From Bacteroidales bacterium (GTDB taxonomy: Bacteria; Bacteroidota; Bacteroidia; Bacteroidales; UBA932), in contig JAFZBF010000041.1 in assembly GCA_017561885.1 (NCBI GenBank), positions 62,001 through 126,000 on the forward strand: a stretch of 64,000 nt of DNA, given 5' to 3'. The position numbers were made by a program, and so were the translations under genes. How positions within the stretch are numbered: the stretch's first letter is position 1; every line of letters begins with the position of its first letter. Shown piece after piece: positions 50,732-60,512 of this stretch. The notes under the pieces were generated by a model. The model was not told where the DNA came from and ran no database searches. It saw nothing but the letters and a program-made list of their open reading frames with translations.

Positions 50732-53002
50732 TCATTCCTTAGAGAAGGAATATGGCAAATCTTCCTGCCCTGTTCCTCGCTTATAGTTCGGTTTGTCAGA
50801 CATCCTGACCTTGACGGTACCTCCTTTGATGAGGTCGAAGTGGTCGAAATAGTTCTTCGTGTAGTTCTTGCCCCTGAAGGTCATCGCGTCGATGTAGTAA
50901 TTGTCCGGTCCGTTGTCCGGGGCGTCGATTGTCAGGTCGTTGCGGTTCTCGAAATGGAGGACAGCCTTCCGGAACAGAGGCGTACCTATTATATACTGGT
51001 TGGTGCCGGGAGCGACGGTATAGAAGCCGAGGGCCGACAACACATACCAAGACGAAGTCTGGCCATTGTCCTCGTCTCCGCAGTACCCGTCGGGAGTTGC
51101 GCTGTAGAGCTTGTCCATAGTCTCGCGCACCCAATACTGGGCTTTCCAGGGCTCACCGGCATAATCATAAAGATATATCATATGCTGAGCCGGCTGATTG
51201 CCGTGGGCGTAGTTGCCCATGTTCATCACCTGCATCTCGCGGATCTCGTGTATCACGCCGCCGTAGTAACTCTCGTCGAACAGTGGCGGCACGGTGAACA
51301 CAGAATCCAGCATCGTCACGAAGTTCTCGCGTCCGCCCATAAGGTCGATGAGACCCTGCGGGTCGTGGAACACACTCCAGGTATAATGCCAGCTGTTTCC
51401 CTCGGTGAAAGCATCGCCCCATTTAAGGGGAGAGAAGGGAGACTGGAAGCTGCCGTCGGCATTGCGGCCGCGCATAAGGCTGCTTTCCCTGTCGAAAACG
51501 TTCTTGTAATTGAGAGCACGCTTGGCATACAGCTGCACCTCTGAGTCCGGCCTTCCCAGCGCCTTCGCAAGCTTCCATATGCACCAGTCGTCATAGGCGT
51601 ATTCCAGCGTACGGGCCACGCTCTCGTTGATTCCTACATCATAGGGAACATACCCCAGCTCGTTGTAGTATTCCCAGCCGTATCGGCCCGTCGACCTTAC
51701 TGTCGGATGCACAGCGTTGCTGCCGTGGAGGAGCCCCTCGAACATCAGTTCGGGTTCGGCCACCTTCAGGCCTTTCATATATGCGTCGGCAAGCACTGCG
51801 GCCGAATTGTTGCCCACCATGCAGCTTCGGTGGCCCGGAGAAGCCCACTCGGGGAAGAAACCGCTCTCCTTATATACATTCACCAGACCCTCCTGCATCT
51901 GCAGAGCCTCTGAAGGATACATCAGATTCAGGAACGGGAAGAGACTGCGGAAAGTATCCCAGAATCCTGTGTCGGTGTACATATAGCCCGGCAGTACTTC
52001 TCCGTTGTAGGGGCTGTAATGAACGATTTCTCCATCGGCAGTCACCTCGTAGAACTTGCGGGGGAACAGCAGGGCACGGTACAGACAGGAGTAGAAAGTG
52101 CGCATATTGTCCACGTTTTCTCCGCTCACTTCGATACGTCCGAGGACATCGTTCCAGGCCTTTTTACCATCCGCAGCGACTTCGTCGAAGCTGCGGTCTC
52201 CCAGTTCCTTGAGATTCTGGAGAGCCTGCGCGTCGCTGATGAAGGATGATGCCACCCTGGCGTGGACAACTTCTCCTTTCCTGGTAGCAAATCCGATTAC
52301 AGCTCCTGCGTGAGAAGACTCCGCAGACAGGACACCGTCGGAAAGCACGCCGTCGGCAAAGGTCGCCTTGTAAGTGAAAGGCTTGTCGAACTCTATCACG
52401 AAGCAGTTCCTGAAATTGTCAGGCACCCCTCCCCTGTTCTTTGTGGAGTAGCCCACGATCCTGCGGTCAGAGACGATTTCGATACCAGAGCCGCCGTCCA
52501 CGGCGTCGATCACTACGAAGGCACTGTCAGTCTCCGGGAAAGTAAAGCGGAAGATGGCCGCCCTTTCGGTAGGAGCAATCTCGGTAGTGACATCGTGCTC
52601 GGCCAGATATACGCTATAATAATATGGTTTTGCGACTTCGCTCTTGTGCGAGAACCAGCTCGCCCTCTCGTTCTGTTCGAACACTGGAGCTCCGGTCACG
52701 GGCATGATTGCAAACTGGCCGTAGTCCCCGATCCAGGGGCTCGGCTGGTGAGTTTCCTTGAAGCCGCGGATTCTGTTGTCAGTATAAACATAAGCCCAGC
52801 CGTCGCCCATGCGGCCTGTCTGGGGTGTCCAGAAGTTCATACCCCAGGGCATAGCGATAGCTGGATAGGTATTGCCGGTGGAAAGTGAGTGGGTCGACAT
52901 AGTGCCCACAAGCGGATTGACGTATTCGACATAATCCACCTTCTCCGGCGCACTGCATGCTGTCAGCAATGACAGCAGCAGTGCCGGGATCAGTCTTTTC
53001 AT
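50732..53002 (-). CDS. GH92 alpha-mannosidase, lipoprotein
   Basis: 756 residues. Lipobox LTAC gives Cys16. GH92 hallmarks are YVNPLVGTMSTHSLSTGNTYP, GWAYVYTDNRIRGFKETHQP, GFWDTFRSLFPFLNLMYP, GHRSCMVGNNSA, LPGYMYTDTG and the C-terminal CGDEDNGQTSSWYVLSALGFY, where the catalytic acid/base region lies. Family enzymes are Ca2+-dependent exo-mannosidases on alpha-1,2, 1,3, 1,4 or 1,6 links of N-glycans or yeast mannan. It is the last gene of the symporter-araD-galM operon, an odd place for a mannosidase. The gap to the plug protein gene is 10 bp. Confidence 0.94.
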   Translation of the reverse strand: MKRLIPALLLSLLTACSAPEKVDYVEYVNPLVGTMSTHSLSTGNTYPAIAMPWGMNFWTPQTGRMGDGWAYVYTDNRIRGFKETHQPSPWIGDYGQFAIMPVTGAPVFEQNERASWFSHKSEVAKPYYYSVYLAEHDVTTEIAPTERAAIFRFTFPETDSAFVVIDAVDGGSGIEIVSDRRIVGYSTKNRGGVPDNFRNCFVIEFDKPFTYKATFADGVLSDGVLSAESSHAGAVIGFATRKGEVVHARVASSFISDAQALQNLKELGDRSFDEVAADGKKAWNDVLGRIEVSGENVDNMRTFYSCLYRALLFPRKFYEVTADGEIVHYSPYNGEVLPGYMYTDTGFWDTFRSLFPFLNLMYPSEALQMQEGLVNVYKESGFFPEWASPGHRSCMVGNNSAAVLADAYMKGLKVAEPELMFEGLLHGSNAVHPTVRSTGRYGWEYYNELGYVPYDVGINESVARTLEYAYDDWCIWKLAKALGRPDSEVQLYAKRALNYKNVFDRESSLMRGRNADGSFQSPFSPLKWGDAFTEGNSWHYTWSVFHDPQGLIDLMGGRENFVTMLDSVFTVPPLFDESYYGGVIHEIREMQVMNMGNYAHGNQPAQHMIYLYDYAGEPWKAQYWVRETMDKLYSATPDGYCGDEDNGQTSSWYVLSALGFYTVAPGTNQYIIGTPLFRKAVLHFENRNDLTIDAPDNGPDNYYIDAMTFRGKNYTKNYFDHFDLIKGGTVKVRMSDKPNYKRGTGQEDLPYSFSKE

Positions 53003-53012
53003 AAAACGGGTT

Positions 53013-53678
53013 TTACTTGGTTCTGATAACGACTACGCCGTTGGCTCCGCGCGAGCCGAAGCCTTCACCGTCTTTCAGGATTTCAACGCTCTTGACATCA
53101 TAGATGTTCACGTCCAGAACAGAGCCTATCTCCTGATTGTTCAGCAGAATCAAAGCATTGTTGGAGGCCATAAGAGACCTTTGGCCGCGGATGTTCACGC
53201 TGCCGTCGGAACTTACGTTGACATTAGGCACGAGGGCGTTGAGAGCTTCTGCCAGATTGGTGAACCCCTTGAGGTTCTCTTCAGTCAGGCCGGAAGCGCC
53301 TCCGGTGTATTCACGTCTCTTGACGTACATATAACCGAAATCAACGAGTTCATCATCCTGTGATGCACTCCATTCGTCAAGATTCTCTGAAGCCATCACT
53401 ATCCTCAAGCTCTTGGCCTCACCCACTTCGACTTCGTGGGTTATTCTCTTGATGGTGAAGACAAGGGTATCCTCAGGCATAAGGTTTGTCAGTCCGAAAC
53501 GGCCCTTCTTGTCAGTCTTGGTGTAACGTTTTGTGTTTTTCACCTCGACTTTGACATTCTTGATACCTTTTCCGGTGGCATCTACGATAAGCCCGTTGAA
53601 CGGCACCGCCTCGTCATTCTGTGCAAGAGCAGGCAAGGCTAGAAGAAGAATGGCAACTGTCCAGAGAAATCTTTTCAT
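53013..53678 (-). CDS. secreted stand-alone TonB-plug domain protein
   Basis: 221 residues from the ATG at 53678, with signal peptide (LPALAQ). Residues about 25-90 form a carboxypeptidase-regulatory-like beta domain (VPFNGLIVDATGKGIKNVKV, KKGRFGLTNLMPEDTLVF). Residues about 140-221 form a plug domain (LAEALNALVPNVNV, SVNIRGQRSLMASNNALILL, DVKSVEILKDGEGFGSRGAN). The protein ends right after the plug, at GVVVIRTK; no barrel follows, and the next gene begins 10 bp later. This is the N-terminal part of a SusC-like protein as a complete gene. Such plug-only proteins are known in Bacteroidales, function unknown. Confidence 0.8.
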   Translation of the reverse strand: MKRFLWTVAILLLALPALAQNDEAVPFNGLIVDATGKGIKNVKVEVKNTKRYTKTDKKGRFGLTNLMPEDTLVFTIKRITHEVEVGEAKSLRIVMASENLDEWSASQDDELVDFGYMYVKRREYTGGASGLTEENLKGFTNLAEALNALVPNVNVSSDGSVNIRGQRSLMASNNALILLNNQEIGSVLDVNIYDVKSVEILKDGEGFGSRGANGVVVIRTK

Positions 53679-53688
53679 TGCAATGTCT

Positions 53689-54834
53689 TTATTTTGTTGA
53701 GAACTTATAGATGGCGTTATGAACATATTCTGTGCCAGGGCGCAGGATAGTGTCCGGGAACTCAGGCTGGTTGGGACCGTCAGGGAACTTCTGGGTCTCG
53801 AGGGCGATGCCGCTGAAACGATGGTGTACGTCGCCGCGTTTGCCGACGTCAGTACCGTTCATGGCAGGGCCTGAGTAGAACTGGATACCCGGCTGGTCTG
53901 TGAAGATCTCCAGGAAGATTCCGGTGGCGGGCTCGTACATGGTTGCGCAGGGCCTGCTCATATCGCCGGGATGGTTGAGCACGAAGTTCTGGTCGTATCC
54001 GCCGTTGGCGATATCGATAGCCTCTACGCTTCTGTCAGGCCTGCTGCCCACCTCGGTGGGAGTGTTGAAGTCCATCGCCGTGCCTGCGACCGGAGTCAGC
54101 TCACCCGTAGGAATGAGAGCGCGGTCGGTAGCTGTGAAAGAATCGGCATCGATATAGAGGATATGGCTGTTCGAGCTGACCTCGCTGGTTCCGTGAAGGT
54201 TGAGATAGGGATGGAAAGTCAGGTTCACCGGGCAGGCCTTGTCTGTAACAGCCTTGTGGGTAATCGCCAGCGAGTTGTCGTTCTTAACGGTGTATATCAC
54301 GGTGATCTTCATGTTGCCGGGATAACCCATCTCGCCGTCGGGTGAATCGTAGGTCATTTCCACTACCGGCTCGCCCTGAGCGTTCTTGTACTGCTTGCAG
54401 TCCCATACCACTGCATAGATACCTTTCTTTCCGCCGTGCAGGTGGTTGCCGTTCTCATTCTGATCTACCTGATAGGTAACGCCGTCGATGGTGAAGGCAC
54501 CTTTGGCGATACGGTTGCCGTAGCGGCCTACTACAGGACCTGAGAATGCGTCACCGGTGAGATAACCCTCGATTGAATCGAATCCCCAGATGACATCCTT
54601 GTAATCACCGTTCTTGTCGGGAACTATTATGCTGACCACGCGGGCTCCGTAGTTCGTAAACTGGACTACCATTCCGTTGGCGTTCTCTACAGTGTAAAGA
54701 TGCACGTCTTTGCCGTCAATGACAGCCTCGAACAACTTGGGATCAACTTTCAGGGCATCTGCGCCCTTCTTTCCGGTGCAGCCCGCGGTGAATACCACGA
54801 CTGCCGCCATCAAAACGAATAAAATCTTTTTCAT
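53689..54834 (-). CDS. galM: aldose 1-epimerase (mutarotase), lipoprotein
   Basis: 381 residues with lipobox TAGC (Cys19), so periplasmic or surface. Motifs: GPVVGRYGNRIAKGAF, NENGNHLHGGKKG, LTFHPYLNLHG and DQPGIQFYSGPAMNG. In this operon the natural substrate is probably L-arabinose (inference), converted between anomers ahead of uptake by the neighbouring symporter or use by AraA. It is the third gene of the operon (6 bp after araD, 10 bp before the plug protein). It is a paralogue of the enzyme at 3219-4352. Confidence 0.94.
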   Translation of the reverse strand: MKKILFVLMAAVVVFTAGCTGKKGADALKVDPKLFEAVIDGKDVHLYTVENANGMVVQFTNYGARVVSIIVPDKNGDYKDVIWGFDSIEGYLTGDAFSGPVVGRYGNRIAKGAFTIDGVTYQVDQNENGNHLHGGKKGIYAVVWDCKQYKNAQGEPVVEMTYDSPDGEMGYPGNMKITVIYTVKNDNSLAITHKAVTDKACPVNLTFHPYLNLHGTSEVSSNSHILYIDADSFTATDRALIPTGELTPVAGTAMDFNTPTEVGSRPDRSVEAIDIANGGYDQNFVLNHPGDMSRPCATMYEPATGIFLEIFTDQPGIQFYSGPAMNGTDVGKRGDVHHRFSGIALETQKFPDGPNQPEFPDTILRPGTEYVHNAIYKFSTK

Positions 54835-54840
54835 ATATGT

Positions 54841-55557
54841 TTACTGTTTCTTTTGTCCGTAATAAGCCCCGGGACCGTGTTTACGGCTGTAGTGCTTCTC
54901 GATCAGATGCTTGTTCATCGAGGGAACATGCTTCACCACATCGAGAGTGTTCAGGTGCAGGGTAGATGAAACGAATGCCATCTTCGCGACCTGTTCCAGC
55001 ACTACTGCATTGTGCACAGCCTCGGCGGCATCCTTGCCCCAGGCAAAGGGTCCGTGGTTTTTCACCAGCACGGCCGGAGTGTCGTCCGGATTCATTCCCT
55101 GGAAACGCTCGATTATCACGTTGCCCGTCTCCTTCTCGTACTCACCGAAGACCTCTGATTTCTTCATGTCGCGGGTGCAGGGGATGTCGTCGTGGAAGTA
55201 ATCGGCGTGGGTAGTGCCGATGTTGGGGATAGGCCTTCCCGCCTGCGCCCAGGCGGTGGCATAGGTGGAATGGGTGTGAACCACTCCGCCGATGTTGGGG
55301 AACGCCTTGTAGAGGGCCACGTGGGTCGGGGTGTCCGAAGATGGACGCAGGCTGCCTTCGACAACCTTGCCGTCAAGGTCCACGACTACCATATCGGAAG
55401 CCTTCATATCGTCATAGCTGACTCCAGAGGGTTTGATGACGACAAGGCCGCTGGCACGGTCGATGGCGCTGACATTGCCCCAGGTGAAGATCACCAGCCC
55501 GTGTTCCACGAGGCTCAGGTTGGCCTCGAGTACTTCCTGTTTGAGAGCCTCCAACAT
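54841..55557 (-). CDS. araD: L-ribulose-5-phosphate 4-epimerase
   Basis: 238 residues from the ATG at 55557, 1 bp after the symporter stop. The class II aldolase fold is shown by [36 protein letters not shown], the Zn-binding [12 protein letters not shown] and the later [12 protein letters not shown]. It converts L-ribulose 5-phosphate to D-xylulose 5-phosphate in the cytoplasm, the last step of the arabinose route. Translational coupling to the symporter is likely. Confidence 0.96.
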   Translation of the reverse strand: MLEALKQEVLEANLSLVEHGLVIFTWGNVSAIDRASGLVVIKPSGVSYDDMKASDMVVVDLDGKVVEGSLRPSSDTPTHVALYKAFPNIGGVVHTHSTYATAWAQAGRPIPNIGTTHADYFHDDIPCTRDMKKSEVFGEYEKETGNVIIERFQGMNPDDTPAVLVKNHGPFAWGKDAAEAVHNAVVLEQVAKMAFVSSTLHLNTLDVVKHVPSMNKHLIEKHYSRKHGPGAYYGQKKQ

Positions 55558-55558
55558 A

Positions 55559-57277
55559 CTACCAGAAGTAAATATAGAATGCAATGGTGAAGCCGAGGAT
55601 CACGCAGGTGTGGAAGATGTCCCAGCCATTCCAGCTGCGGCGGGTGACTGCCTTCTGCTCAGCAGTAGCCGTACCGAACACGAGACCCCTGATTTCCTCT
55701 TCGGGTTTCGGTTTGGTGCAGAACGATACGATGATGCAGACAAGCAGGCAGACAACCAGCATGCAGCCGCAGAAGAAGAGCCAGTTGAAATCGTAGAATA
55801 CGGTGCGGAACAGGCTTGAGCCGAGTCCCTCGCCCCAGGGGGTGGTGTAGATAACCTTGGCGCCGAGACGGACCAGACCGATGACCAGACCCGTAATCAA
55901 TGCCCACTGGCCGCCCTTGGGAGTGGCTTTCTTCCAGCACACACCCATAAGGAATGCAGCGGCGATACCCGGAGCCAGCACTGACTGGACATCCTGCAGG
56001 TAGAGATAAAGCACGTCGCCGATGCTCTTCATCACGGGAATCCAGAGAATACCGAGGGTTACGATTATGATGGTGGCGATACGGCCCACCTTCACGAGTT
56101 TCTGCTCTGAAACCTCGGGATGCTTGGGCTTGTATACGTCGATGGTGTACAGCATGGCTGATGAGTTGAACAGCGAAGCCAGAGAGCTCATCAAGGCTGC
56201 GAGGATACCGCAGACGACGACTCCCTTGAAGCCGGCAGGCAGAAGCTTGGCAACCAGCAGAGGGAATGCGACGTCACCGTTGGTGAGCACCGGTGCCAAT
56301 TGCTGGCCGAGCTCGGTGTTGAGGGCTCCGGTGGCGGCTCCGCGTGCGAGTGCGAAGGCTATCATTCCGGGGATGAGGAACAGGAACACGGGCAGAAGCT
56401 TAAGGTAGGCTCCGAAGATGGCACCGCGGCGGGCCTGACGCTGGTCACGGCCTGAGAGCACCCTCTGCACGATGAACTGGTCTGTACACCAGTACCAGAA
56501 GCCGATGATTGCGGATCCCAGCAGTGCGCCGAGCCAAGGGTACTGAGGATCGCTGATAGGTCTCATCAAGTGGGACATCGAACCCTGAGCGCCTTCATAA
56601 GCAGGAGTTACGTTGCAGAGGTCGAGCATGTTCTGCCATCCACCGAGTTCCTTGAAGCCGAGGATGAGGATCACGATGGATCCGAGAAGCAGGATGGGCG
56701 TCTGGAGAACTGACGTCTTGAGGACGGATTCCATGCCTCCTATCACGGTATATATGGCTGTCAATATTACCAGTCCGATCGCGGCAACCCAGAAGAAGTC
56801 CACGTTGGCTCCGAATATCCGGATGCTCTCGATGCCGAACACCTGCTGGAACACCAGACCGCCGGCATAAACCGTCACGGCCACCTTGGTGAGCACGTAG
56901 CTGATCAGCGAGATGTAAGTCAGGATCTTGCGGGAGCTGCGGTTGTAGCGTTTCTCGAGGAACTCGGGCATCGTGAATACCATACTGCGCTCGTAGAACG
57001 GCACGAACACCCACGCCAGGATCAGGATCATCCAACCCTGGATCTCCCAGTGAGCCATCGCAAGGCCGCTCGACGCACCGCTGCCTGCAAGGCCGATCAG
57101 GTGCTCGGACCCGATGTTCGATGCGAAGATGGACGCACCGATGGCAATCCATGTGGCATCGCGGCCGCTGAGGAAATAATCAGATGAATTGTCTTTTTTC
57201 TTGCGGACTACCGACATGATAATCCATACCATAGCTGCGACGAATATCGCAATCACTATCCAGTCTAGTAAAGCCAT
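55559..57277 (-). CDS. sodium/solute symporter (SSS family), probable L-arabinose transporter
   Basis: 572 residues from the ATG at 57277. It has 14 or so hydrophobic spans and SSS motifs [36 protein letters not shown] and [30 protein letters not shown] (split here at the WCTDQ element). It is an Na+-coupled inner-membrane importer. Arabinose is inferred from araD and galM in the same operon and araA/araB divergent. It is the first gene of the minus-strand operon; the promoter half of the palindrome at 57314-57331 serves it. Confidence 0.9.
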   Translation of the reverse strand: MALLDWIVIAIFVAAMVWIIMSVVRKKKDNSSDYFLSGRDATWIAIGASIFASNIGSEHLIGLAGSGASSGLAMAHWEIQGWMILILAWVFVPFYERSMVFTMPEFLEKRYNRSSRKILTYISLISYVLTKVAVTVYAGGLVFQQVFGIESIRIFGANVDFFWVAAIGLVILTAIYTVIGGMESVLKTSVLQTPILLLGSIVILILGFKELGGWQNMLDLCNVTPAYEGAQGSMSHLMRPISDPQYPWLGALLGSAIIGFWYWCTDQFIVQRVLSGRDQRQARRGAIFGAYLKLLPVFLFLIPGMIAFALARGAATGALNTELGQQLAPVLTNGDVAFPLLVAKLLPAGFKGVVVCGILAALMSSLASLFNSSAMLYTIDVYKPKHPEVSEQKLVKVGRIATIIIVTLGILWIPVMKSIGDVLYLYLQDVQSVLAPGIAAAFLMGVCWKKATPKGGQWALITGLVIGLVRLGAKVIYTTPWGEGLGSSLFRTVFYDFNWLFFCGCMLVVCLLVCIIVSFCTKPKPEEEIRGLVFGTATAEQKAVTRRSWNGWDIFHTCVILGFTIAFYIYFW

Positions 57278-57313
57278 AACAGTTATGTTCGGGGATAAAT
57301 TATACTTAATACG

Positions 57314-57331
57314 CAAATTTAATTAAATTTG
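57314..57331. promoter_or_regulatory. 18-bp perfect palindrome made of two back-to-back -7 boxes
   Basis: CAAATTTAATTAAATTTG. Plus strand TAAATTTG (57324-57331) points to araA; minus strand TAAATTTG (57321-57314) points to the symporter. Both match TAnnTTTG and are separated by 2 bp. -33 elements are weak on both sides (a TTTA at 57346-57343 for the minus direction). The layout suggests a repressor or activator site covering both promoters. Confidence 0.7.
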
Positions 57332-57379
57332 TAAGAATCTCGTAAAGGACGATATCTAATAACTATAAATAATACTGCT

Positions 57380-58918
57380 ATGCTTTTTGAAAATTATGAA
57401 GTCTGGTTCGTCACAGGAGCTCAGCTTCTCTACGGTGGAGACGCCGTGGTACAGGTGGACGGACACTCAAAAGAAATGGTCGAGGGGCTTAACGCCTCCG
57501 GCAACATCCCCGTGAAGATTGTTTACAAGGGCACTGCCAACAGTTCGAAGGAAGTGGAGGCCGTAATGCTCGCCGCCAACAACGACAGCAAGTGCATCGG
57601 CATCATCACCTGGATGCACACCTTCTCACCCGCCAAGATGTGGATCAAGGGCCTGCAGCAGCTGCAGAAACCTCTGCTCCACTTCCACACCCAGTACAAT
57701 GCGGAGATTCCCTGGGACAAGATCGACATGGACTTCATGAACCTCAACCAGAGCGCCCACGGCGACATCGAATTCGGACATATCTGCACCCGCATGCGCA
57801 TCCCCCGCAAGGTGGTTTGCGGCTACTGGAAGGATGAAGATGTTCAGAAGAAGATTGCCGTATGGGCACGCGTGGCAGCCGGCGTCCGCGACGCTCACGA
57901 CGTACGCTGCCTTATGTTCGGTATGAACATGAACAACGTTGCCGTGACCGACGGCGACCGTGTTGAGTTCGAGCAGCGGCTGGGCTACCATGTAGACTAT
58001 TACCCCGTTAGTTCTCTCATGGAGTACTACAAGAAGGTCACCGACGAAGAGGCTGACGCTCTCGTAGAGGAGTACAAGAAGCTCTATGAAATAAAGATCG
58101 ACGAAAGCGGTCCTGAAGTATACTGGGAGAAGGTGAAGAACAGCGCCAAGGCCGAAATCGCCCTGCGCCGCGTGCTTAAGGACGAAGGAGCCACCGCATT
58201 CACCACAAACTTCGACGACCTCGGAGACGCCGACATCGACGCTCCCGACTTCTGCGGCTTCGACCAGATTCCCGGCCTCGCTTCACAGCGTCTGATGGCC
58301 GAAGGTTACGGTTTCGGCGCAGAGGGCGACTGGAAAACCGCCTGCCTTGTACGCACCCTCTGGGTTATGCAGCAGGGTCTGCCCACCGGATGTTCATTCC
58401 TCGAGGACTACACACTCAACTTCGCCGGCGACCGTTCGTCATGCCTGCAGAGCCATATGCTCGAAATCTGCCCGCTCATCGCCGTAGAGGACAAGCCGAA
58501 ACTCGAGGTTCATTTCCTCGGAATCGGTATCCGCAAGCAGCAGACCGCCCGTCTGGTGTTCACCTCCAAGACCGGCCCCGGCATCAAGGCTACCATCATC
58601 GACCTCGGCAACCGCTTCCGCCTGATCTCACAGGCCGTTGAGTGCATCAAGCCGAAGCCTATGCCCCACCTGCCCGTGGCCAGCGCTCTCTGGATTCCCC
58701 AGCCCACCTTCGAGATCGGCGCCGGCGCCTGGATACTGGCCGGCGGCACTCACCATAGCGCCTTCTCATATGACATAACCGAGGAATACTGGGATGACTT
58801 CGCAGAGATGACCGGCATCGAGTACGTCCGCATCAACAAGCAGACCAACACCGCCGACTTCAAGCAGACCCTCCGCAACAACGAAGTGTATTTTATGCTC
58901 AACAAGGCGCTGAAGTAA
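57380..58918 (+). CDS. araA: L-arabinose isomerase
   Basis: 512 residues, standard for AraA. Motifs: FVTGAQLLYGGDAVVQVDGH, CIGIITWMHTFSPAKMWIKG, the HFHTQYNAEIPWDKIDMD and FMNLNQSAHGDIEFGH segments, and the late LAGGTHHSAFS with metal-binding His residues. It interconverts L-arabinose and L-ribulose in the cytoplasm with Mn2+. It is the first gene of the plus-strand operon, followed by the kinase after 1 bp. Confidence 0.97.
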   Translation: MLFENYEVWFVTGAQLLYGGDAVVQVDGHSKEMVEGLNASGNIPVKIVYKGTANSSKEVEAVMLAANNDSKCIGIITWMHTFSPAKMWIKGLQQLQKPLLHFHTQYNAEIPWDKIDMDFMNLNQSAHGDIEFGHICTRMRIPRKVVCGYWKDEDVQKKIAVWARVAAGVRDAHDVRCLMFGMNMNNVAVTDGDRVEFEQRLGYHVDYYPVSSLMEYYKKVTDEEADALVEEYKKLYEIKIDESGPEVYWEKVKNSAKAEIALRRVLKDEGATAFTTNFDDLGDADIDAPDFCGFDQIPGLASQRLMAEGYGFGAEGDWKTACLVRTLWVMQQGLPTGCSFLEDYTLNFAGDRSSCLQSHMLEICPLIAVEDKPKLEVHFLGIGIRKQQTARLVFTSKTGPGIKATIIDLGNRFRLISQAVECIKPKPMPHLPVASALWIPQPTFEIGAGAWILAGGTHHSAFSYDITEEYWDDFAEMTGIEYVRINKQTNTADFKQTLRNNEVYFMLNKALK

Positions 58919-58919
58919 T

Positions 58920-60512
58920 ATGGATGCAGAGCAGATCATAAAAGAAGGGAAAGCCATCCTCGGCATCGAGTTTGGCTCCACCCGCATTAAGGCCGTCCTT
59001 ATCGACCCTGAAAACAATCCTATAGCACAGGGCTCCCACACGTGGGAGAACCAGTTGGTCGACGGTCTGTGGACCTACAGCATCGAGGCTATCTGGACCG
59101 GCCTGCAGGACTGCTATGCCGACCTGCGGAAGAACGTGAAAGCCAAGTATGGCTGCGAGATCAAGTCGCTTGCTGCAATCGGATTCTCCGCCATGATGCA
59201 CGGCTATATGCCCTTTGACAAGAAAGGCGAGATTCTCGTACCCTTCCGGACCTGGCGCAACACCAACACCAGCAAGGCGGCAGCTGAACTCTCCGAGCTT
59301 TTCAACTACAACATTCCGCTCCGCTGGAGCATCAGCCACCTGTATGAGGCCATTCTTGAAAACGAAGAGCACGTGCCCAGAATCAACTTCCTCACCACTC
59401 TTGCCGGCTACATCCACTGGCAGTTGACAGGCGAGAAGGTCCTGGGCGTCGGAGATGCTTCAGGCATGATTCCCGTTGATCCCTTCACCAAAACATACGA
59501 CTCGACGATGGTGGCCAAGTTCGACAAACTTGTCGAGCCCCGAGGTTTCAAATGGAAACTGCTGGACATTCTGCCGAAGGTCCTTGTGGCCGGAGAGAAC
59601 GCCGGTGTCCTCACTCCCGAGGGAGCGAAGAAACTCGACGTGAGCGGACACCTCCAGCCCGGCATACCGTTCTGCCCGCCGGAAGGTGACGCAGGCACAG
59701 GTATGGTTGCCACAAATGCAGTCCGCCAGCGCACCGGCAACGTCAGCGCAGGCACCAGCTCTTTCTCTATGATTGTGCTGGAGAAACCCCTGACGAAGCC
59801 TTACGAGGTGCTTGATATGGTGACCACTCCCGACGGATCGCTAGTGGCTATGGTACACTGTAACAACTGCACCAGCGAAATCAACGCGTGGGTGAACATT
59901 TTCAAGGAATACCAGGAGCTGCTGGGAGTGAAACAGGATACCAACACCCTCTACACTACCCTCTTCAACGCAGCCCTCAACGGCGACGGCGACTGCGGCG
60001 GACTGATGGCGTACAACTACGTATCCGGCGAACCGGTAACAGGCCTGATGGACGGACGTCCCCTCTTTGTGCGCTCGGCCAACGACAAGTTCTCGCTGGC
60101 GAACTTTATGCGAGCCCAGCTCTACGGAGCCATCGGCGTGCTGAAGATCGGCAACGACATCCTCTTCAACGAGGAGCAGGTCAAGGTTGACCGCATTATG
60201 GGTCACGGAGGCTACTTCACTACCCCGAAAGTGGGTCAGAAGATGCTTGCCGCCGCCCTTAACTCGCCCATCTCCGTAATGGAGACCGCTGGTGAAGGCG
60301 GTGCGTGGGGCATCGCCCTGCTCGCAGGGTTTATGGCCAACAATCCCGACAAACTGTCCCTGCCGGATTACCTCGACAACGTGGTATTCGCAGGCAACAC
60401 AGGTGTCGAGATTTCTCCCGACCCCGTTGATGTGGAAGGATTCAACCGCTACATCAGCAGTTACAAGGCAGCCCTCCCCATCGAGCAGGCCGCAGTGCAG
60501 TACAAAAAATGA
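58920..60512 (+). CDS. araB: FGGY-family ribulokinase
   Basis: 530 residues. FGGY family: LGIEFGSTRIKAVLIDPENN at the N-terminus, GVGDASGMIPVD, and the C-terminal GHGGYFTTPKVGQKMLAAAL with the ATP site. It phosphorylates L-ribulose; a xylulokinase role is possible from sequence alone but araA and araD on both sides decide for arabinose. The ATG is 1 bp after the araA stop. Its stop overlaps the start of the small lipoprotein gene (ATGA). Confidence 0.92.
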   Translation: MDAEQIIKEGKAILGIEFGSTRIKAVLIDPENNPIAQGSHTWENQLVDGLWTYSIEAIWTGLQDCYADLRKNVKAKYGCEIKSLAAIGFSAMMHGYMPFDKKGEILVPFRTWRNTNTSKAAAELSELFNYNIPLRWSISHLYEAILENEEHVPRINFLTTLAGYIHWQLTGEKVLGVGDASGMIPVDPFTKTYDSTMVAKFDKLVEPRGFKWKLLDILPKVLVAGENAGVLTPEGAKKLDVSGHLQPGIPFCPPEGDAGTGMVATNAVRQRTGNVSAGTSSFSMIVLEKPLTKPYEVLDMVTTPDGSLVAMVHCNNCTSEINAWVNIFKEYQELLGVKQDTNTLYTTLFNAALNGDGDCGGLMAYNYVSGEPVTGLMDGRPLFVRSANDKFSLANFMRAQLYGAIGVLKIGNDILFNEEQVKVDRIMGHGGYFTTPKVGQKMLAAALNSPISVMETAGEGGAWGIALLAGFMANNPDKLSLPDYLDNVVFAGNTGVEISPDPVDVEGFNRYISSYKAALPIEQAAVQYKK

